A stretch of DNA of 64,000 bases from Actinoplanes siamensis (GCF_016862395.1 NZ_BOMW01000019.1:155713-219712); one strand, 5' to 3'; shown: positions 51,624 to 60,335, counted from the stretch's first letter. Program-made: numbers and translations. The notes: generated by a model from the sequence alone, not told the origin.

Positions 51624-52424
51624 TCAGACCACCGCGCCGTCGTCGAACTCGTCGTCGTCGTCGCCCGAGCGCAGCCGCCAGACCAGCGTGACCGCCCCGC
51701 CCACGATCGCCGCGAAGCCGAACAGCATGGTGAACGTCGGGTCGATCGGGATCAGCGTGGGGGACAGGAAGAGCACGAACCCGAGGAGCACGCCGAGGAC
51801 GCCGGCCACCGCGTACTTCGAGATATGCGGCAGCGGCGGTGGCGGCGGCGGGACGTAGCGCTCCTCCTCCTCGGCCTCCTCGGGAAAGCCGAACGGGTCG
51901 AGAACCGGGTAGATCACCGGCTCCGGCGGCGGGTCGGTGCGGCGCCGGTTGACCGGGCGGCCGTCCTCGCCGACCGGGCGCTCCTTCTCCGTGCGCTCGG
52001 TGTCCGACGTGGTGCCCTCGGACTCCGGCCACGGCGGGGCCGCCTCCGGGTCGACGGTGGTGTGGAAGCCCGCGATGATCTTGTCCCACTCGGCGTCCAC
52101 CTCGGCCTGCGGCCGGGGCGCCGGAGCGGGCTCGGCGGGCGGGGTGGGCGGAACGCCGCCGGTCACCTGCTGCAGGTGCTCGCGGGCGGTCGCCAGCTGG
52201 GTGCGATCCACGTAGAGCCGGTCGATCGGGCGGGCCGGCAGCGTGGTCGCCCGCAGGATCGGATTCAGATCCGCGGTGGGTTGCAGATAGGCCGCGATGC
52301 CGTCGCCGGCCAGCACGTCCAGCAAGTGCTCGCCGACGCGCGGGTCCACATCCCCCACGACCGCGTAGTCAGCCGCGTCGAGCCCGTTGTCCCGCCGCCC
52401 GCGACGGGCGCCGCCCGCTGTCAC
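51624..52424 (-). CDS. membrane protein with signal-transducer-like N-domain (DUF308-like C-end)
   Basis: A 266-residue protein. Residues about 18-88 look like the small DUF2007-type fold (VGEHLLDVLAGDGIAAYLQP and RLYVDRTQLATAREHLQQ). A Pro/Glu-rich linker runs from 90 to 195. Two membrane helices (about 203-225 and 230-250) end in an acidic tail. It should be a cytoplasm-facing membrane protein. No function is established. It is upstream of otsA on the same strand with a 74-base gap, and otsA has its own promoter-like box. Confidence 0.75.
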   Translation of the reverse strand: MTAGGARRGRRDNGLDAADYAVVGDVDPRVGEHLLDVLAGDGIAAYLQPTADLNPILRATTLPARPIDRLYVDRTQLATAREHLQQVTGGVPPTPPAEPAPAPRPQAEVDAEWDKIIAGFHTTVDPEAAPPWPESEGTTSDTERTEKERPVGEDGRPVNRRRTDPPPEPVIYPVLDPFGFPEEAEEEERYVPPPPPPLPHISKYAVAGVLGVLLGFVLFLSPTLIPIDPTFTMLFGFAAIVGGAVTLVWRLRSGDDDDEFDDGAVV

Positions 52425-52566
52425 CGATGCACACCCCCCTCGCCGACCGTGCCTTGAATGGTGACACGGCAGGCGCCTGTTGCGGGAGTGCGTTGTGGCG
52501 TGCCGCCCCCGCTTCGTACGCTTCTGTCGCCCCGGGACGCCGGTGGCATCCGCTGAAAGGACGGCA

Positions 52567-53247
52567 GTGTTCTACTGGCTGCTCAAGTTGGTGGTCCTCG
52601 GACCCGTGCTGCGGCTCCTCTTCCGACCCAAGGTCGAGGGCCTGAAGAACGTGCCCCGTTCCGGCCCGGTGATCCTGGCCTGCAACCATCTCTCGTTCTC
52701 CGACTCGATCTTCACCCCATTGGTGATGAACCGGAAAGTGACCTTCGTCGCCAAAGCTGAATACTTCACCGGCAAGGGGCTCAAGGGATGGTTCTCGCGG
52801 ATGTTCTTCGTCGGCGCGGGGACGATCCCGGTGGACCGTTCGGGCGGTGAGGCGGCCCAGGCGGCGCTCGACACGCTCCTGCGGGTGCTGCGCGAGGGCA
52901 ACATCGCCGGCATCTACCCGGAGGGCACCCGCTCGCCGGACGGGCGTCTCTACCGCGGCAAGACCGGGGTGGCCCGGCTGGCGCTGGAGAGCGGCGCCCC
53001 GGTGGTCCCGGTGGCGCTGCTGAACACCGACGAGATCCAGCCGACCGGCACGCTGATTCCGACGATCAAGCGGGTCCGGATGCGGATCGGCAAGCCGCTC
53101 GACTTCTCCCGGTACGCCGATCAGCGTGGCGACCGGTTCGTCGAGCGGGCGATCACCGACGAGATCATGTTCGAGCTGATGGCGCTCTCCGGCCGTGAGT
53201 ACGTCGACGTCTACGCCGCGAAGCTCAAGGAACCTCAGCCGGCCTGA
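52567..53247 (+). CDS. 1-acyl-sn-glycerol-3-phosphate acyltransferase
   Basis: A 226-residue PlsC-family acyltransferase that makes phosphatidic acid from lysophosphatidate at the inner membrane. The catalytic NHLSFSD and the glycerophosphate-binding PEGTRSPDGRLYRGKTG are clear. The sequence resembles, from memory, mycobacterial Rv2182c (KAEYFTGKGLKGWFSRMFF and ALSGREYVDVYAAKLK). The GTG at 52567 has AAAGGA seven bases upstream. It fits the envelope-lipid theme with pimB 13 kb upstream. Confidence 0.9.
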   Translation: MFYWLLKLVVLGPVLRLLFRPKVEGLKNVPRSGPVILACNHLSFSDSIFTPLVMNRKVTFVAKAEYFTGKGLKGWFSRMFFVGAGTIPVDRSGGEAAQAALDTLLRVLREGNIAGIYPEGTRSPDGRLYRGKTGVARLALESGAPVVPVALLNTDEIQPTGTLIPTIKRVRMRIGKPLDFSRYADQRGDRFVERAITDEIMFELMALSGREYVDVYAAKLKEPQPA

Positions 53248-53387
53248 CGTCTCCCGCCCGCGGGAACCGCGCGGTCCGCTTCGGGCCGGTGCTGGTGGTG
53301 GTGGTGGTGAGGAACGAATGACCACCGCCGCCGGCGCCAGCCCGAACCGGGAGTCGCGTGCCGGGCGCCGCGGGCGTACCCCGGCAA

Positions 53388-54074
53388 TCAGTTCATCCCG
53401 GCGCGGCGCTTCAGCGCCTGCACGTCGGTGACCACGATGCGCCGGCCCTCGGTGCGTAGCCAGCCGCGGTTGGCGAACGAGCCGATCGCCTGGTTGACGC
53501 TCTGCCGCGACCCGCCGGCCATCTCCGCCAGCTGGCTCTGGTTCAGCTCGATGGTGATCATCGGAGCCTGGCTCTCCCCGGAGAGCCGGACCAGAGTCTT
53601 GGCCACCCGGCCGGGCAGGTCGAGGAAGACGTGGTCGGCGTTCTGCTCGGTGAGGCGGCGGATCAGGCCGCCGACCGAGCGCATCACCGCGTCCAGGATG
53701 CGCGGGTTGGAGTGCACCAGGTCCATGAAGGCGGCCCGGGACAGCGAGAGCGCCTGCGAGTCCTCGATCGCCTCGGCCGAGGCGCTGCGGGTGGACGCGT
53801 CCAGCAGCGACACCTCGCCGAGCACGTCCGGCGGGCGGACGACGGTGAGCACGGCGCGCTCCCCGGTCGGTGCGGTGCGGAAGACCGCGACCGCGCCCCG
53901 TTTCATGATGATCAGGGAGTCCCCGGGGTCGTGCTCGACGAAGAGGATCTGTCCCTTGCGGTAGTGGCGAGGAACCGCTGTGGCGATGACCCGCTGTCGT
54001 ACGTCCGGCTCCAGCCCGGCGAACATCTCCACGCCGGTTAGCGCGTCGCCGGAATCCGGCAGGCGATGGTCCAC
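53388..54074 (-). CDS. Crp/Fnr-family transcriptional regulator
   Basis: A 228-residue regulator with a cyclic-nucleotide-binding barrel (about residues 15-130; GEVSLLDASTRSASAEA corresponds to the phosphate-binding cassette) and a winged helix (about 150-215; LNQSQLAEMAGGSRQSVNQAIGSFANRGWL). The cassette keeps Glu but shows STRSAS instead of the classical RRSAS/RTATV, so cAMP affinity is uncertain. The fold resembles actinobacterial Crp. The start is GTG 54074. It converges with the acyltransferase and is divergent from the kinase-like gene. Confidence 0.9.
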   Translation of the reverse strand: MDHRLPDSGDALTGVEMFAGLEPDVRQRVIATAVPRHYRKGQILFVEHDPGDSLIIMKRGAVAVFRTAPTGERAVLTVVRPPDVLGEVSLLDASTRSASAEAIEDSQALSLSRAAFMDLVHSNPRILDAVMRSVGGLIRRLTEQNADHVFLDLPGRVAKTLVRLSGESQAPMITIELNQSQLAEMAGGSRQSVNQAIGSFANRGWLRTEGRRIVVTDVQALKRRAGMN

Positions 54075-54297
54075 GGCGTATCCCTCCCCCGATCGGGGAC
54101 CGCGTCGACCCGGCCGGCGCCGGCCCCACGGCGCGAACGATCACTCTTAGCACAGAGCGAGCTCCGAACGCCATTTCTACTCCGGACATTGAAGCTCGCC
54201 TCGTACGATCATGTCCCTTCAGTCGCTTTCTGTAAACACCCCATCGCCTTCTGTGATTGTCGCCCTGCCTGTCCGTCGGATTTGGGTGGTGTGCCGT

Positions 54298-54303
54298 GAT
54301 AAT
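54298..54303 (+). promoter_or_regulatory. -10 box, probable leaderless start
   Basis: GATAAT followed by 6 bases and the GTG at 54310 of the kinase-like gene; this decided the start. Confidence 0.45.
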
Positions 54304-54309
54304 CCCGCC

Positions 54310-55164
54310 GTGCCGGAAGATGAGATTGTCCGAGCCGTGCTGCGAGACCAGTGGCACCTCGCTCCGTCCGAGATATTCGAGCTCCCCGCCGCGGTGATGT
54401 CGCGGGGCTGGGAGATCACCGCCGCCGGCGACCGCTACGTGGCCCGGCTCGCGGAGACCTCCGCGCGGCTGCCGGTCGAGGCCGGCCTGGCCGCGGCGGT
54501 TCACCTGCGCGGGGTACGGGTCGAGGCCGGCGAACCGGTCCGCACCCTGTCCGGCGCGCTCACCGTGGAGATCCCGCAGGGCGCCCTGGCCGTGCTGCGC
54601 CGGCCTCCCGGGCGCCGGCTGGACGGCGCGGACCCGGTGGACCAGCAGTGGTGGGGTGAGCGCCTGGGGGTCGTCCACCGGGCTCTGGAGGGGTTCCAGC
54701 ACCCGGGCCTGCGCCCGTGGCAGCCGATCGATCCGGAGGCCCCGCATCTGGACGCCGAACCCTGGCTGCGCCCCGCGGTCACCGGGGCGGTCACGGCGGC
54801 GACCCGCCTCACGGTCACCGACCGATTGACGTACGGGGTGCTGCACGGCGACCCGGCTCCGGACGCGTTCGTGCTGGACGCCTCGACCGGGCGCTCCGGC
54901 CTGATCCACTACGGCGCCAGCGGGACCGGGCCGCTCGTCTACGACGTGGCCTCGGCAGTGGTCTACGCCGGTGGCCCGGACCGGGCCGCCGAACTCCTGG
55001 ACGGCTACCGCGCGGCCGGCCCGGTCGCGGCCGACGAACTGGAGGTCGCGCTGCCGGTGCTGCTGCGGCTGCGCTGGGCGGTGCTGGCCGAGCGGGCGGC
55101 CCGCCACCACCTCGTGAGGGACCTGGAGCGGGCCCGGGAGGCCCTGGCGTCCATGCCCGGATGA
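54310..55164 (+). CDS. aminoglycoside-phosphotransferase-like pseudokinase
   Basis: A 284-residue protein with the APH/choline-kinase fold pattern. The N-lobe contains GWEITAAGDRYVARLAETS, and the catalytic loop reads LHGDPAPDAFVLD. The HGD is kept, but the Asn five residues on is Ala, and the metal-binding Asp of the next strand is His (GLIHYGASGTGP where kinases have IDW). Phosphotransfer is therefore doubtful. The GTG at 54310 is chosen for its GATAAT box; an ATG at 54211 would add an unlikely leader. It precedes the exoribonuclease by 22 bases and is probably co-transcribed with it. Confidence 0.7.
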   Translation: MPEDEIVRAVLRDQWHLAPSEIFELPAAVMSRGWEITAAGDRYVARLAETSARLPVEAGLAAAVHLRGVRVEAGEPVRTLSGALTVEIPQGALAVLRRPPGRRLDGADPVDQQWWGERLGVVHRALEGFQHPGLRPWQPIDPEAPHLDAEPWLRPAVTGAVTAATRLTVTDRLTYGVLHGDPAPDAFVLDASTGRSGLIHYGASGTGPLVYDVASAVVYAGGPDRAAELLDGYRAAGPVAADELEVALPVLLRLRWAVLAERAARHHLVRDLERAREALASMPG

Positions 55165-55186
55165 CGATGGGCAAGGATGTACCGCG

Positions 55187-55690
55187 ATGGTGTACCGGTA
55201 TTTCTACGACTGCGAGTTCATCGAGGACGGCCGGATCGTCGACCTGGTCTCGATAGGTATCGTCGACGAGTTCGGCCGCGAGTTCTACGCGGTCAGCACG
55301 GAGTTCGACGACAGCCGCGCCGTGCCCTGGGTGCGGCGCAACGTCCTGGACAAGCTGCCCTCCCCGGCCGACAGGTCGTGGCGCAGCCGGGAGCGGATCC
55401 GCGAGGACCTCTACGAGTTCCTGATCGAGCCGATCCGCGGGCGCGGCGAGCGGATGGAGCTCTGGGCCTGGTACGCGGCGTACGACCACGTCGCGCTCGC
55501 CCAGCTCTGGGGCGCGATGCCGGCCCTGCCGCGGGAGATCCCCCGGTTCACCAAGGACCTGCGCCAGCGCTGGGACGACCTCGGCAGGCCCACGCTGCCG
55601 GAGATGTCCGGCCGGCACGACGCGCTGGTCGACGCCCGGCACAACCTGGCCCGCTGGGAAGCGATGCGCAAGGTCCAGGACAAGTCCTAG
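55187..55690 (+). CDS. 3'-5' exoribonuclease (DEDD type, Rv2179c-like)
   Basis: A 167-residue nuclease of the RNase T-like DEDD superfamily. The first metal ligands are in YFYDCEFIEDG, a further Asp is in AAYDHVALAQLWG, and HDALVDARHNLARW supplies the last His and Asp. It matches well, from memory, the structurally studied M. tuberculosis Rv2179c, an RNA 3'-end-processing exonuclease. AAGGA lies 9 bases before the ATG. Its end overlaps the end of the convergent TetR gene by 4 bases. Confidence 0.9.
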   Translation: MVYRYFYDCEFIEDGRIVDLVSIGIVDEFGREFYAVSTEFDDSRAVPWVRRNVLDKLPSPADRSWRSRERIREDLYEFLIEPIRGRGERMELWAWYAAYDHVALAQLWGAMPALPREIPRFTKDLRQRWDDLGRPTLPEMSGRHDALVDARHNLARWEAMRKVQDKS

Positions 55691-56352
55691 CCGCGCCGGC
55701 GGGCCTCGATCGGGGGCACGCAGTCGTGCACGATCGCCTCGACGTCGTCCTGGGTGAGCGCCGGGCCGAGGTCCCCGTTCCCCGGGGCGGCGCGCAGCCC
55801 GTCGATGATCAGCTCCAGGAACCGGCGGTAGATCTCCGGTCGGCCGCCGCCGCTGTGCCGGGCCAGGTCGGTGACTGTCGCCATGATGATCGGCAGGTCG
55901 TTGATCCCGACGTCGGCCCGCAGCGACCCCTCCGCGTGGGCGCGGCCGATCACCTCCTGCAGCAGCGGCAGCAGATGCTCGCCGACCTCGGCGAAGTGGT
56001 GTTTGCCGATGCCTATGCAGAGCGCCGCGTCGCGCAGCCCGCGGTCCACCGCGTGCATCTCGATCGTGCGCCGCAGCAGCATGGTCAGCCCGTCCCACCC
56101 GGAGGGCAGCGCCAGCGCGTCCTCGGCGAGCGAGACCAGGTCCTCCAGCCGGTCCGCGAAGAGCGCGTCGATGAGCGCCTCCTTGGTGGGGAAGCGCCGG
56201 TAGACCGTGCCGACGCCGACGCCTGCGTGATGCGCCACGTCGTCGAGCGTGGCGGCGAACCCGCGGGCCGCGAAGACGTCGTGCGCGGCGAGCAGGATCC
56301 GCTCGCGGTTGCGCTGGGCGTCACGCCGCAGTGGGCGGGTGGTCTCGGTCAT
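55687..56352 (-). CDS. TetR-family repressor
   Basis: A 221-residue regulator. The N-terminal helix-turn-helix (about residues 12-58) reads NRERILLAAHDVFAARGFAATLDDVAHHAGVGVGTVYRRFPTK in two parts, followed by a ligand-binding helical domain. The ATG at 56352 lies 7 bases after TAGGCT (leaderless). It is divergent from an MFS exporter, and two copies of one palindrome lie in the gap, so it almost certainly represses the exporter and probably itself. Its inducer is probably a substrate of the exporter. Confidence 0.92.
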   Translation of the reverse strand: MTETTRPLRRDAQRNRERILLAAHDVFAARGFAATLDDVAHHAGVGVGTVYRRFPTKEALIDALFADRLEDLVSLAEDALALPSGWDGLTMLLRRTIEMHAVDRGLRDAALCIGIGKHHFAEVGEHLLPLLQEVIGRAHAEGSLRADVGINDLPIIMATVTDLARHSGGGRPEIYRRFLELIIDGLRAAPGNGDLGPALTQDDVEAIVHDCVPPIEARRRG

Positions 56353-56359
56353 GTGGCCA

Positions 56360-56365
56360 AGCCTA
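56360..56365 (-). promoter_or_regulatory. -10 box, probable leaderless start
   Basis: TAGGCT followed by 7 bases and the ATG of the TetR gene; it lies 5 bases from operator copy 1. Confidence 0.5.
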
Positions 56366-56370
56366 CAAGA

Positions 56371-56433
56371 AAGTGGAGGCGATTCCTCAACTTCCCCTGT
56401 TAGCCTGCCGAAGTGGAGGATGAACCTCAACTT
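56371..56433. promoter_or_regulatory. duplicated TetR operator
   Basis: Two copies of AAGTGGAGG-N5-CCTCAACTT, at 56371-56393 and 56411-56433, an imperfect 23-bp palindrome repeated at a 40-base spacing (about four helical turns). A TAGCCT box (56401-56406) for the MFS gene lies between them. This is a classic arrangement for TetR control of both divergent genes. Confidence 0.75.
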
Positions 56434-56446
56434 TCGAAAGGTCACG

Positions 56447-57949
56447 ATGAGTACCCTTACTGATCGACCCAGGGGAGCCGGACGTGAGGCGCCGGTCGCC
56501 GCGCCGTCCGACGGCGGGCGCTGGTGGGCGCTCGTCGTGCTCGCCCTCGCCCAGCTGATGGTGGTGCTGGACGCCACGATCGTGAACATCGCGCTGCCCA
56601 CGGCCCAGGCCGACCTGGCCTTCTCGGACGCCGACCGCCAGTGGGTGGTGACCGGTTACGCCCTCGCCTTCGGCAGCCTGCTGCTGCTCGGCGGCCGCCT
56701 GTCGGACTTCTTCGGCCGCAAGCGGATGTTCCTCATCGGTCTGATCGGCTTCGCGCTGGCCTCGGCGCTCGGCGGCGCCGCCAACGGCCTGGAGATGCTG
56801 ATCGTCGCCCGCGCGCTGCAGGGCGCGTTCGGCGCGGCGCTGGCTCCGGCCGCGCTCTCGCTGCTCTCCACGACGTTCACCCAGGCCGCCGAGCGCGGCA
56901 AGGCGTTCGGCATCTTCGGCGCCATCTCCGGCGCCGGCGGCGGCATCGGCCTGCTGCTGGGCGGCGTGCTGACGGAGTACGTGTCCTGGCGCTGGTGCCT
57001 CTACGTCAACCTGGTGATCGCCGCCATCGCGGTGGTCGGCGCCATCGTCAAGCTCCGCGACGAGCCGGCCGCGCCGCACGGGAAGATCGACATCCCGGGT
57101 ACCGTCGCGGCGGTCGTCGGCCTGGTGGGCCTGGTCTACGGCCTCGGCCAGGCGGAGACCGACGGCTGGACCGCGGGCTGGACCCTCGGCCCGATCGCGG
57201 TCGGCGTCGTCGCCCTGATCGTCTTCGTGCTGATCGAGCTGCGGGTCGAGCACCCGCTGCTGCCGCTGCGCGTCGTGCTGGACCGCAACCGCGGCGGGTC
57301 GTACGCGTCGATCGCGATCGCCGGCGCCGGCATGTTCGGCATCTTCCTGTTCCTCACCTACTACCTGGTGGCGATCCTCGGGTTCACCCCGGTCAAGACC
57401 GGCCTGGCGTTCCTGCCGATGCTCGGTTCGGTGATGCTGACCGCGACGACTGCCGGCTCGATGCTGACGCCGAAGGTCGGTCCGCGCCCGCTCGTCCCGC
57501 TGGGCGCGCTGATCGCCGCCGGCGGCATGCTCTTCCTGACCCGGCTGCAGCTCGACTCGACGTACGCCGGCGGCGTCCTGCCCGGTCTGATCATCATCGG
57601 TCTGGGCCTCGGCCTGGTCTTCGCGCCCACGCAGAACGCCGCCACCTCGGGCGTCGAGCACCGGGACGCGGGCGTCGCCTCCGCGATGATCAACACGGTG
57701 CAGCAGATCGGCGGCTCGATCGGCACCGCGCTGCTCAGCTCGTTCGCGGCCAGCGCGGCCGGCGACTACCTGAAGGGCAAGGACCCGGCCAGCAAGCTGG
57801 CGCAGGCGCAGGCGGCGCTGGAGAGCTACCACACCGTGTTCTGGTGGTCGACCGGCTTCTTCGTGCTGGCCGCGGTGGTGGCGGCGGTGCTGTTCCGGAC
57901 CGGGCCGCTGGACAACGACCCGGACGCCCCGCCCGCCATGGCCCACTGA
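56447..57949 (+). CDS. MFS drug exporter, DHA2 (14-helix) family
   Basis: A 500-residue proton-driven exporter with about 14 helices. Motif A-like GGRLSDFFGRKRMF follows helix 2, and the early helix VVLALAQLMVVLDATIVNIALP is the family signature. Motif C-like GAISGAGGGIGLLLGG is in helix 5. Such pumps export antibiotics, dyes or metabolites. The ATG at 56447 has AAAGG upstream. It is controlled by the adjacent TetR repressor through two operators. A hairpin element follows the stop. Confidence 0.93.
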   Translation: MSTLTDRPRGAGREAPVAAPSDGGRWWALVVLALAQLMVVLDATIVNIALPTAQADLAFSDADRQWVVTGYALAFGSLLLLGGRLSDFFGRKRMFLIGLIGFALASALGGAANGLEMLIVARALQGAFGAALAPAALSLLSTTFTQAAERGKAFGIFGAISGAGGGIGLLLGGVLTEYVSWRWCLYVNLVIAAIAVVGAIVKLRDEPAAPHGKIDIPGTVAAVVGLVGLVYGLGQAETDGWTAGWTLGPIAVGVVALIVFVLIELRVEHPLLPLRVVLDRNRGGSYASIAIAGAGMFGIFLFLTYYLVAILGFTPVKTGLAFLPMLGSVMLTATTAGSMLTPKVGPRPLVPLGALIAAGGMLFLTRLQLDSTYAGGVLPGLIIIGLGLGLVFAPTQNAATSGVEHRDAGVASAMINTVQQIGGSIGTALLSSFAASAAGDYLKGKDPASKLAQAQAALESYHTVFWWSTGFFVLAAVVAAVLFRTGPLDNDPDAPPAMAH

Positions 57950-58425
57950 TCCGGCTGGTCCCCAGGGGATGTCTCCCGGCGCGGGAGGCACCCCTGACGG
58001 CCAGCTGCGAGGTGTGGGCCGGTTCTCCAGGGGTGTCCCGGGTTCTCCCGGAGCCCGTCGAGGAGCCGGTCACCTGATCGGGTTAACCGTGGCGAGTGGT
58101 TCGCGATCTGCTCGACCGGCCGTGGCGGCGTCCGGAGGCGGGTCCACCGAGGCCCGGCCGTGGACGGACGGCCCGTCCGGCGGGCGGCGCCACGGCCCGC
58201 CTGGTCGCGGTGCGGCCGGACCGGGCGCCCGGTCCGAGGCGCCGGGCGCGGGCGGGTCCTCGCCGTGAAGTGGGAAGGGGCGCGTTGAGCAGCCTCGCGA
58301 GCGGAGACTAGAGTTCGGCGTGCGGCTCGCCCCGGGCCGGCAACGCTGCCGATGAAGACGCTCCCGGGGCCTCTCACGGGCTATCTGCATCTCGCTACCC
58401 GTTCAGGGGAAGGACGAGGAGAAAC
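57950..58425. other. gene-free stretch before phosphofructokinase
   Basis: No credible gene. The left part holds two hairpin elements of the GGTGTCTC family (57964-57995 and about 58023-58060). The middle (58090-58270) is very GC-rich with CGGGCG runs. The right part holds the pfk promoter and a purine-rich AGGAGAAAC ribosome site. Confidence 0.5.
57964..57995. repeat. GGTGTCTC-family hairpin element
   Basis: Arms AGGGGATGTCTCCC and GGGAGGCACCCCT (one bulge, one mismatch), 15 bases after the MFS stop, so it probably acts as a terminator. A second, weaker relative AGGGGTGTCCCGGG starts near 58029. Confidence 0.6.
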
Positions 58426-59454
58426 ATGCGTATCGGCGTGCTCACCGGTGGCGGCGACTGCCCCGGTCTCAACGCGGTCATCCGTGCCGTGGTGCGCAAG
58501 GGCGTCACCGCTTACGGTCACGAGTTCGTCGGGTTCCGCGACGGCTGGAAGGGTCCGCTGGAGGGCCTGACGAAGCCGCTCGGCATCGCCGAGGTCCGCG
58601 GCATCCTCCCGCGTGGCGGCACGATCCTGGGCTCCTCGCGCACCAACCCGTTCAAGATCGAGGGCGGCGTCGAGAAGATCAAGGCCAACCTGGCCGAGCA
58701 GGGCGTCGACGCGCTGGTCGCGATCGGCGGCGAGGACACCCTCGGCGTCGCGACCAAGCTGAACGACCTCGGCGTCAACGTCGTCGGCGTGCCGAAGACG
58801 ATCGACAACGACCTCAACGCGACCGACTTCACCTTCGGTTTCGACACCGCGGTGAACATCGCGATGGAGGCCATCGACCGGCTGCACACCACCGCCGAGT
58901 CGCACCACCGCACCCTGGTCGTCGAGGTCATGGGCCGGCACGCCGGCTGGATCGCGCTGCACGCCGGCCTCGCCGGTGGCGCCAACGTCATCCTGCTGCC
59001 GGAGCGCAAGTTCGACGTCGAGCAGGTCGCGACGTACGTGACCAAGCGCTTCCAGGTCGAGTACGCGCCGATCGTGGTCGTCGCCGAGGGCGCCCAGCCG
59101 CTCGACGGCCAGATGGTCCTGCACAACCAGGAGCTGGACAGCTTCGGTCACGTCCGCCTCGGCGGCATCGGCCAGTGGCTCGCCGAGCAGCTGGAGGAGA
59201 AGACCGGCAAGGAGGCCCGCACGGTCGTCCTCGGTCACATCCAGCGCGGTGGCACCCCGACCGCGTTCGACCGGGTGCTTTCCACCCGCTTCGGCCTGCA
59301 GGCGATCGACGCCGTCCACGAGGGCGACTTCGGCAAGATGATGGCGCTGCGCGGCACCGACATCGTGCGGGTCCCGCTGATCGAGGGCACCGGCGAGCTG
59401 AAGACCGTTCCGCTGTCGCGGTACGAAGAGGCCGAGGTCTTCTTCGGTAACTGA
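58426..59454 (+). CDS. 6-phosphofructokinase, PPi-type active-site residues
   Basis: A 342-residue phosphofructokinase. The nucleotide loop is GGGDCPGLN (8-16). The key donor-site positions are Asp104 (GGEDT, 101-105) and Lys124 (VPKTIDND). ATP-dependent enzymes have Gly at 104, while Asp104 with Lys124 marks pyrophosphate-dependent ones such as that of Amycolatopsis methanolica, which this sequence resembles from memory. Sugar-phosphate contacts are in MGRHAGWIALHAG and in ARTVVLGHIQRGG. AGGAGAAAC precedes the ATG. It is probably reversible and PPi-using, with a terminator downstream. Confidence 0.93.
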   Translation: MRIGVLTGGGDCPGLNAVIRAVVRKGVTAYGHEFVGFRDGWKGPLEGLTKPLGIAEVRGILPRGGTILGSSRTNPFKIEGGVEKIKANLAEQGVDALVAIGGEDTLGVATKLNDLGVNVVGVPKTIDNDLNATDFTFGFDTAVNIAMEAIDRLHTTAESHHRTLVVEVMGRHAGWIALHAGLAGGANVILLPERKFDVEQVATYVTKRFQVEYAPIVVVAEGAQPLDGQMVLHNQELDSFGHVRLGGIGQWLAEQLEEKTGKEARTVVLGHIQRGGTPTAFDRVLSTRFGLQAIDAVHEGDFGKMMALRGTDIVRVPLIEGTGELKTVPLSRYEEAEVFFGN

Positions 59455-59467
59455 TCGTGTTCTGATG

Positions 59468-59497
59468 AATGCCGGGGGCTGTCCTGCCCCCGGCATT
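59468..59497 (+). terminator. pfk terminator
   Basis: Perfect 12-bp stem AATGCCGGGGGC / GCCCCCGGCATT with a 6-base loop followed by TCTCGTT. Confidence 0.85.
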
Positions 59498-59522
59498 TCT
59501 CGTTCCCGAACGGAGCTCTGCG

Positions 59523-60335
59523 TTGACCAAGCACACCGTCGCGGTCCTCGGCACCGGCAAGATGGGTGAACTCGTCCTCTCCGGCCTGCTGCGGTCCGGC
59601 TGGCCGGCCGACCGGCTGCTGGCCACCGCCCGCCGCCCGGCGCGCGGCGCGGAGCTGGCCGAGAAGTACGGCGTGGCGGTGGTCGGCAACGCGGAGGCCG
59701 CCGAGCGCGCCGGGATCCTGGCCGTCGGGGTGAAGCCGCAGGACGCCGGCACGCTGCTCGGCGAGATCGGCCCCCGGGTGACGGCCGACCGGCTGGTCGT
59801 CTCGCTCTGCGCCGGGCTGCCCACCACGTTCTTCGCCGCGCGGCTGCCCGAGGGCACCCCGGTCGTCCGGGTCATGACGAACACGCCGGCCCTGGTCGGC
59901 CAGGCGATGAGCGCGATCTCCGCGGGCGTCCACGCCACCGCGGAGCACGTGGCCCTGGCCGAGGAGCTGTTCCGGCCGCTCGGCTCGACAGTCGTGCTCC
60001 CGGAGTACCAGCAGGACGCCGTCACGGCGCTGTCCGGTTCCGGCCCGGCCTACTTCTATCTGCTGGCCGAGGCGATGATCGACGCCGGGGTCCTGCTCGG
60101 GCTCCCGCGCCAGGTGGCGCACGCGCTGATCGTGCAGACCGCCGCCGGGTCCGCGGCGATGCTGCGGGACTCCGGCGAGCACCCGGTGAAGCTGCGCGAG
60201 GCGGTCACGTCCCCGGCCGGGACGACCATCGCGGCGATCCGCGAGCTGGAGAACCACGGGGTACGCGCGGCGTTGCTGGACGCCCTGGAGGCGGCGCGCG
60301 ACCGGGCCCGCGAGATCGCCAACCAGGCGATCTGA
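59523..60335 (+). CDS. proC: pyrroline-5-carboxylate reductase
   Basis: A 270-residue enzyme for the last step of proline synthesis, reducing pyrroline-5-carboxylate with NAD(P)H. The Rossmann motif VAVLGTGKMG is at the N-terminus. The C-terminal signature reads ALSGSGPAYFYLLAEAMIDAGVLLGLPR, and SPAGTTIAAIRELE is conserved. I chose the TTG at 59523: the product then begins TKHTVAVLG, and CGGAG lies upstream. The upstream in-frame stretch overlaps the pfk terminator and is unlikely. Confidence 0.92.
   Translation: MTKHTVAVLGTGKMGELVLSGLLRSGWPADRLLATARRPARGAELAEKYGVAVVGNAEAAERAGILAVGVKPQDAGTLLGEIGPRVTADRLVVSLCAGLPTTFFAARLPEGTPVVRVMTNTPALVGQAMSAISAGVHATAEHVALAEELFRPLGSTVVLPEYQQDAVTALSGSGPAYFYLLAEAMIDAGVLLGLPRQVAHALIVQTAAGSAAMLRDSGEHPVKLREAVTSPAGTTIAAIRELENHGVRAALLDALEAARDRAREIANQAI

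Noticed and set aside
52369..55110. 913-residue minus-strand open frame
   Set aside because: It crosses the acyltransferase, Crp and kinase-like genes, each with clear motifs; composition is His/Arg/Gly-rich shadow type.
57950..58425. Riboswitch before the phosphofructokinase gene
   Set aside because: The gap is long, but I could not build any known riboswitch core; the structure seen is explained by the repeat elements.
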